This document shows, in pieces, positions 5,872 to 5,891 of a DNA stretch of 5,891 bases. The notes under the pieces are model-generated. The model was not told the origin of the DNA and ran no database searches. It saw nothing but the letters and a program-made list of their open reading frames with translations. The position numbers were made by a program, and so were the translations under genes. Each line of letters begins with the position of its first letter. Within the stretch, counting starts at the first letter, position 1. Source of the DNA: an uncultured Peptococcaceae bacterium (GTDB lineage: Bacteria > Bacillota > Peptococcia > Peptococcales > Peptococcaceae). Location of the stretch: NCBI GenBank assembly GCA_902496505.1, contig CABVBB010000159.1:1-5891 (forward strand). The letters are read 5' to 3'.

Positions 5872-5891
5872 AACAAGCAGGGCGTAAACGC

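Overview
The window looks like ordinary chromosomal DNA of a bacterium with moderate GC content (about half G+C by eye). It has strong purine-rich ribosome binding sites and compact gene spacing. The protein style suggests Bacillota, possibly a Negativicutes-type (Selenomonas/Mitsuokella-like) gut organism, but that placement is inference. I see no mobile element, CRISPR array, tRNA or rRNA.

Left part (1-2445, + strand): the 3' part of an alkaline-phosphatase-superfamily phosphohydrolase/phosphodiesterase runs off the left edge. It is followed by a strong GC-rich hairpin and a 481-residue SLC13/DASS-type anion permease. The two genes are 69 bases apart and may form an uptake-plus-hydrolysis pair for an anionic, perhaps phosphorylated, organic compound. 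The substrate cannot be read from the sequence.

Middle (2446-2695): a convergent 250-base gap. On the - strand it holds what looks like the broken 5' end of a LytTR-family regulator gene. The ribosome binding site and start codon are intact, an ochre stop sits at codon 6, the similarity continues in frame for about 30 residues and is then cut off near the end of the permease gene.

Right part (2696-5891): a cation diffusion facilitator (CDF) metal exporter and a LysR-type regulator lie in tandem on the - strand, 38 bases apart and probably co-transcribed. A second LysR-type regulator is divergent from the CDF gene on the + strand. Their shared intergenic region carries back-to-back extended -10 promoters embedded in a 15-base inverted repeat (13/15 identical). 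A small AGCA/TGCT dyad lies exactly at its centre. The CDF has an Asn/Asp-only transport site of the kind associated with Mn(II) exporters, and a second, degenerate copy of the C-terminal ferredoxin-like domain. The simplest reading is a metal-efflux locus controlled by the divergent LysR protein, with the second LysR gene carried as a passenger of the exporter transcript.

Nothing here is clearly a new defence or mobile system. The points most worth checking are the decayed LytTR gene, the symmetric divergent promoter, and the duplicated C-terminal domain of the exporter.
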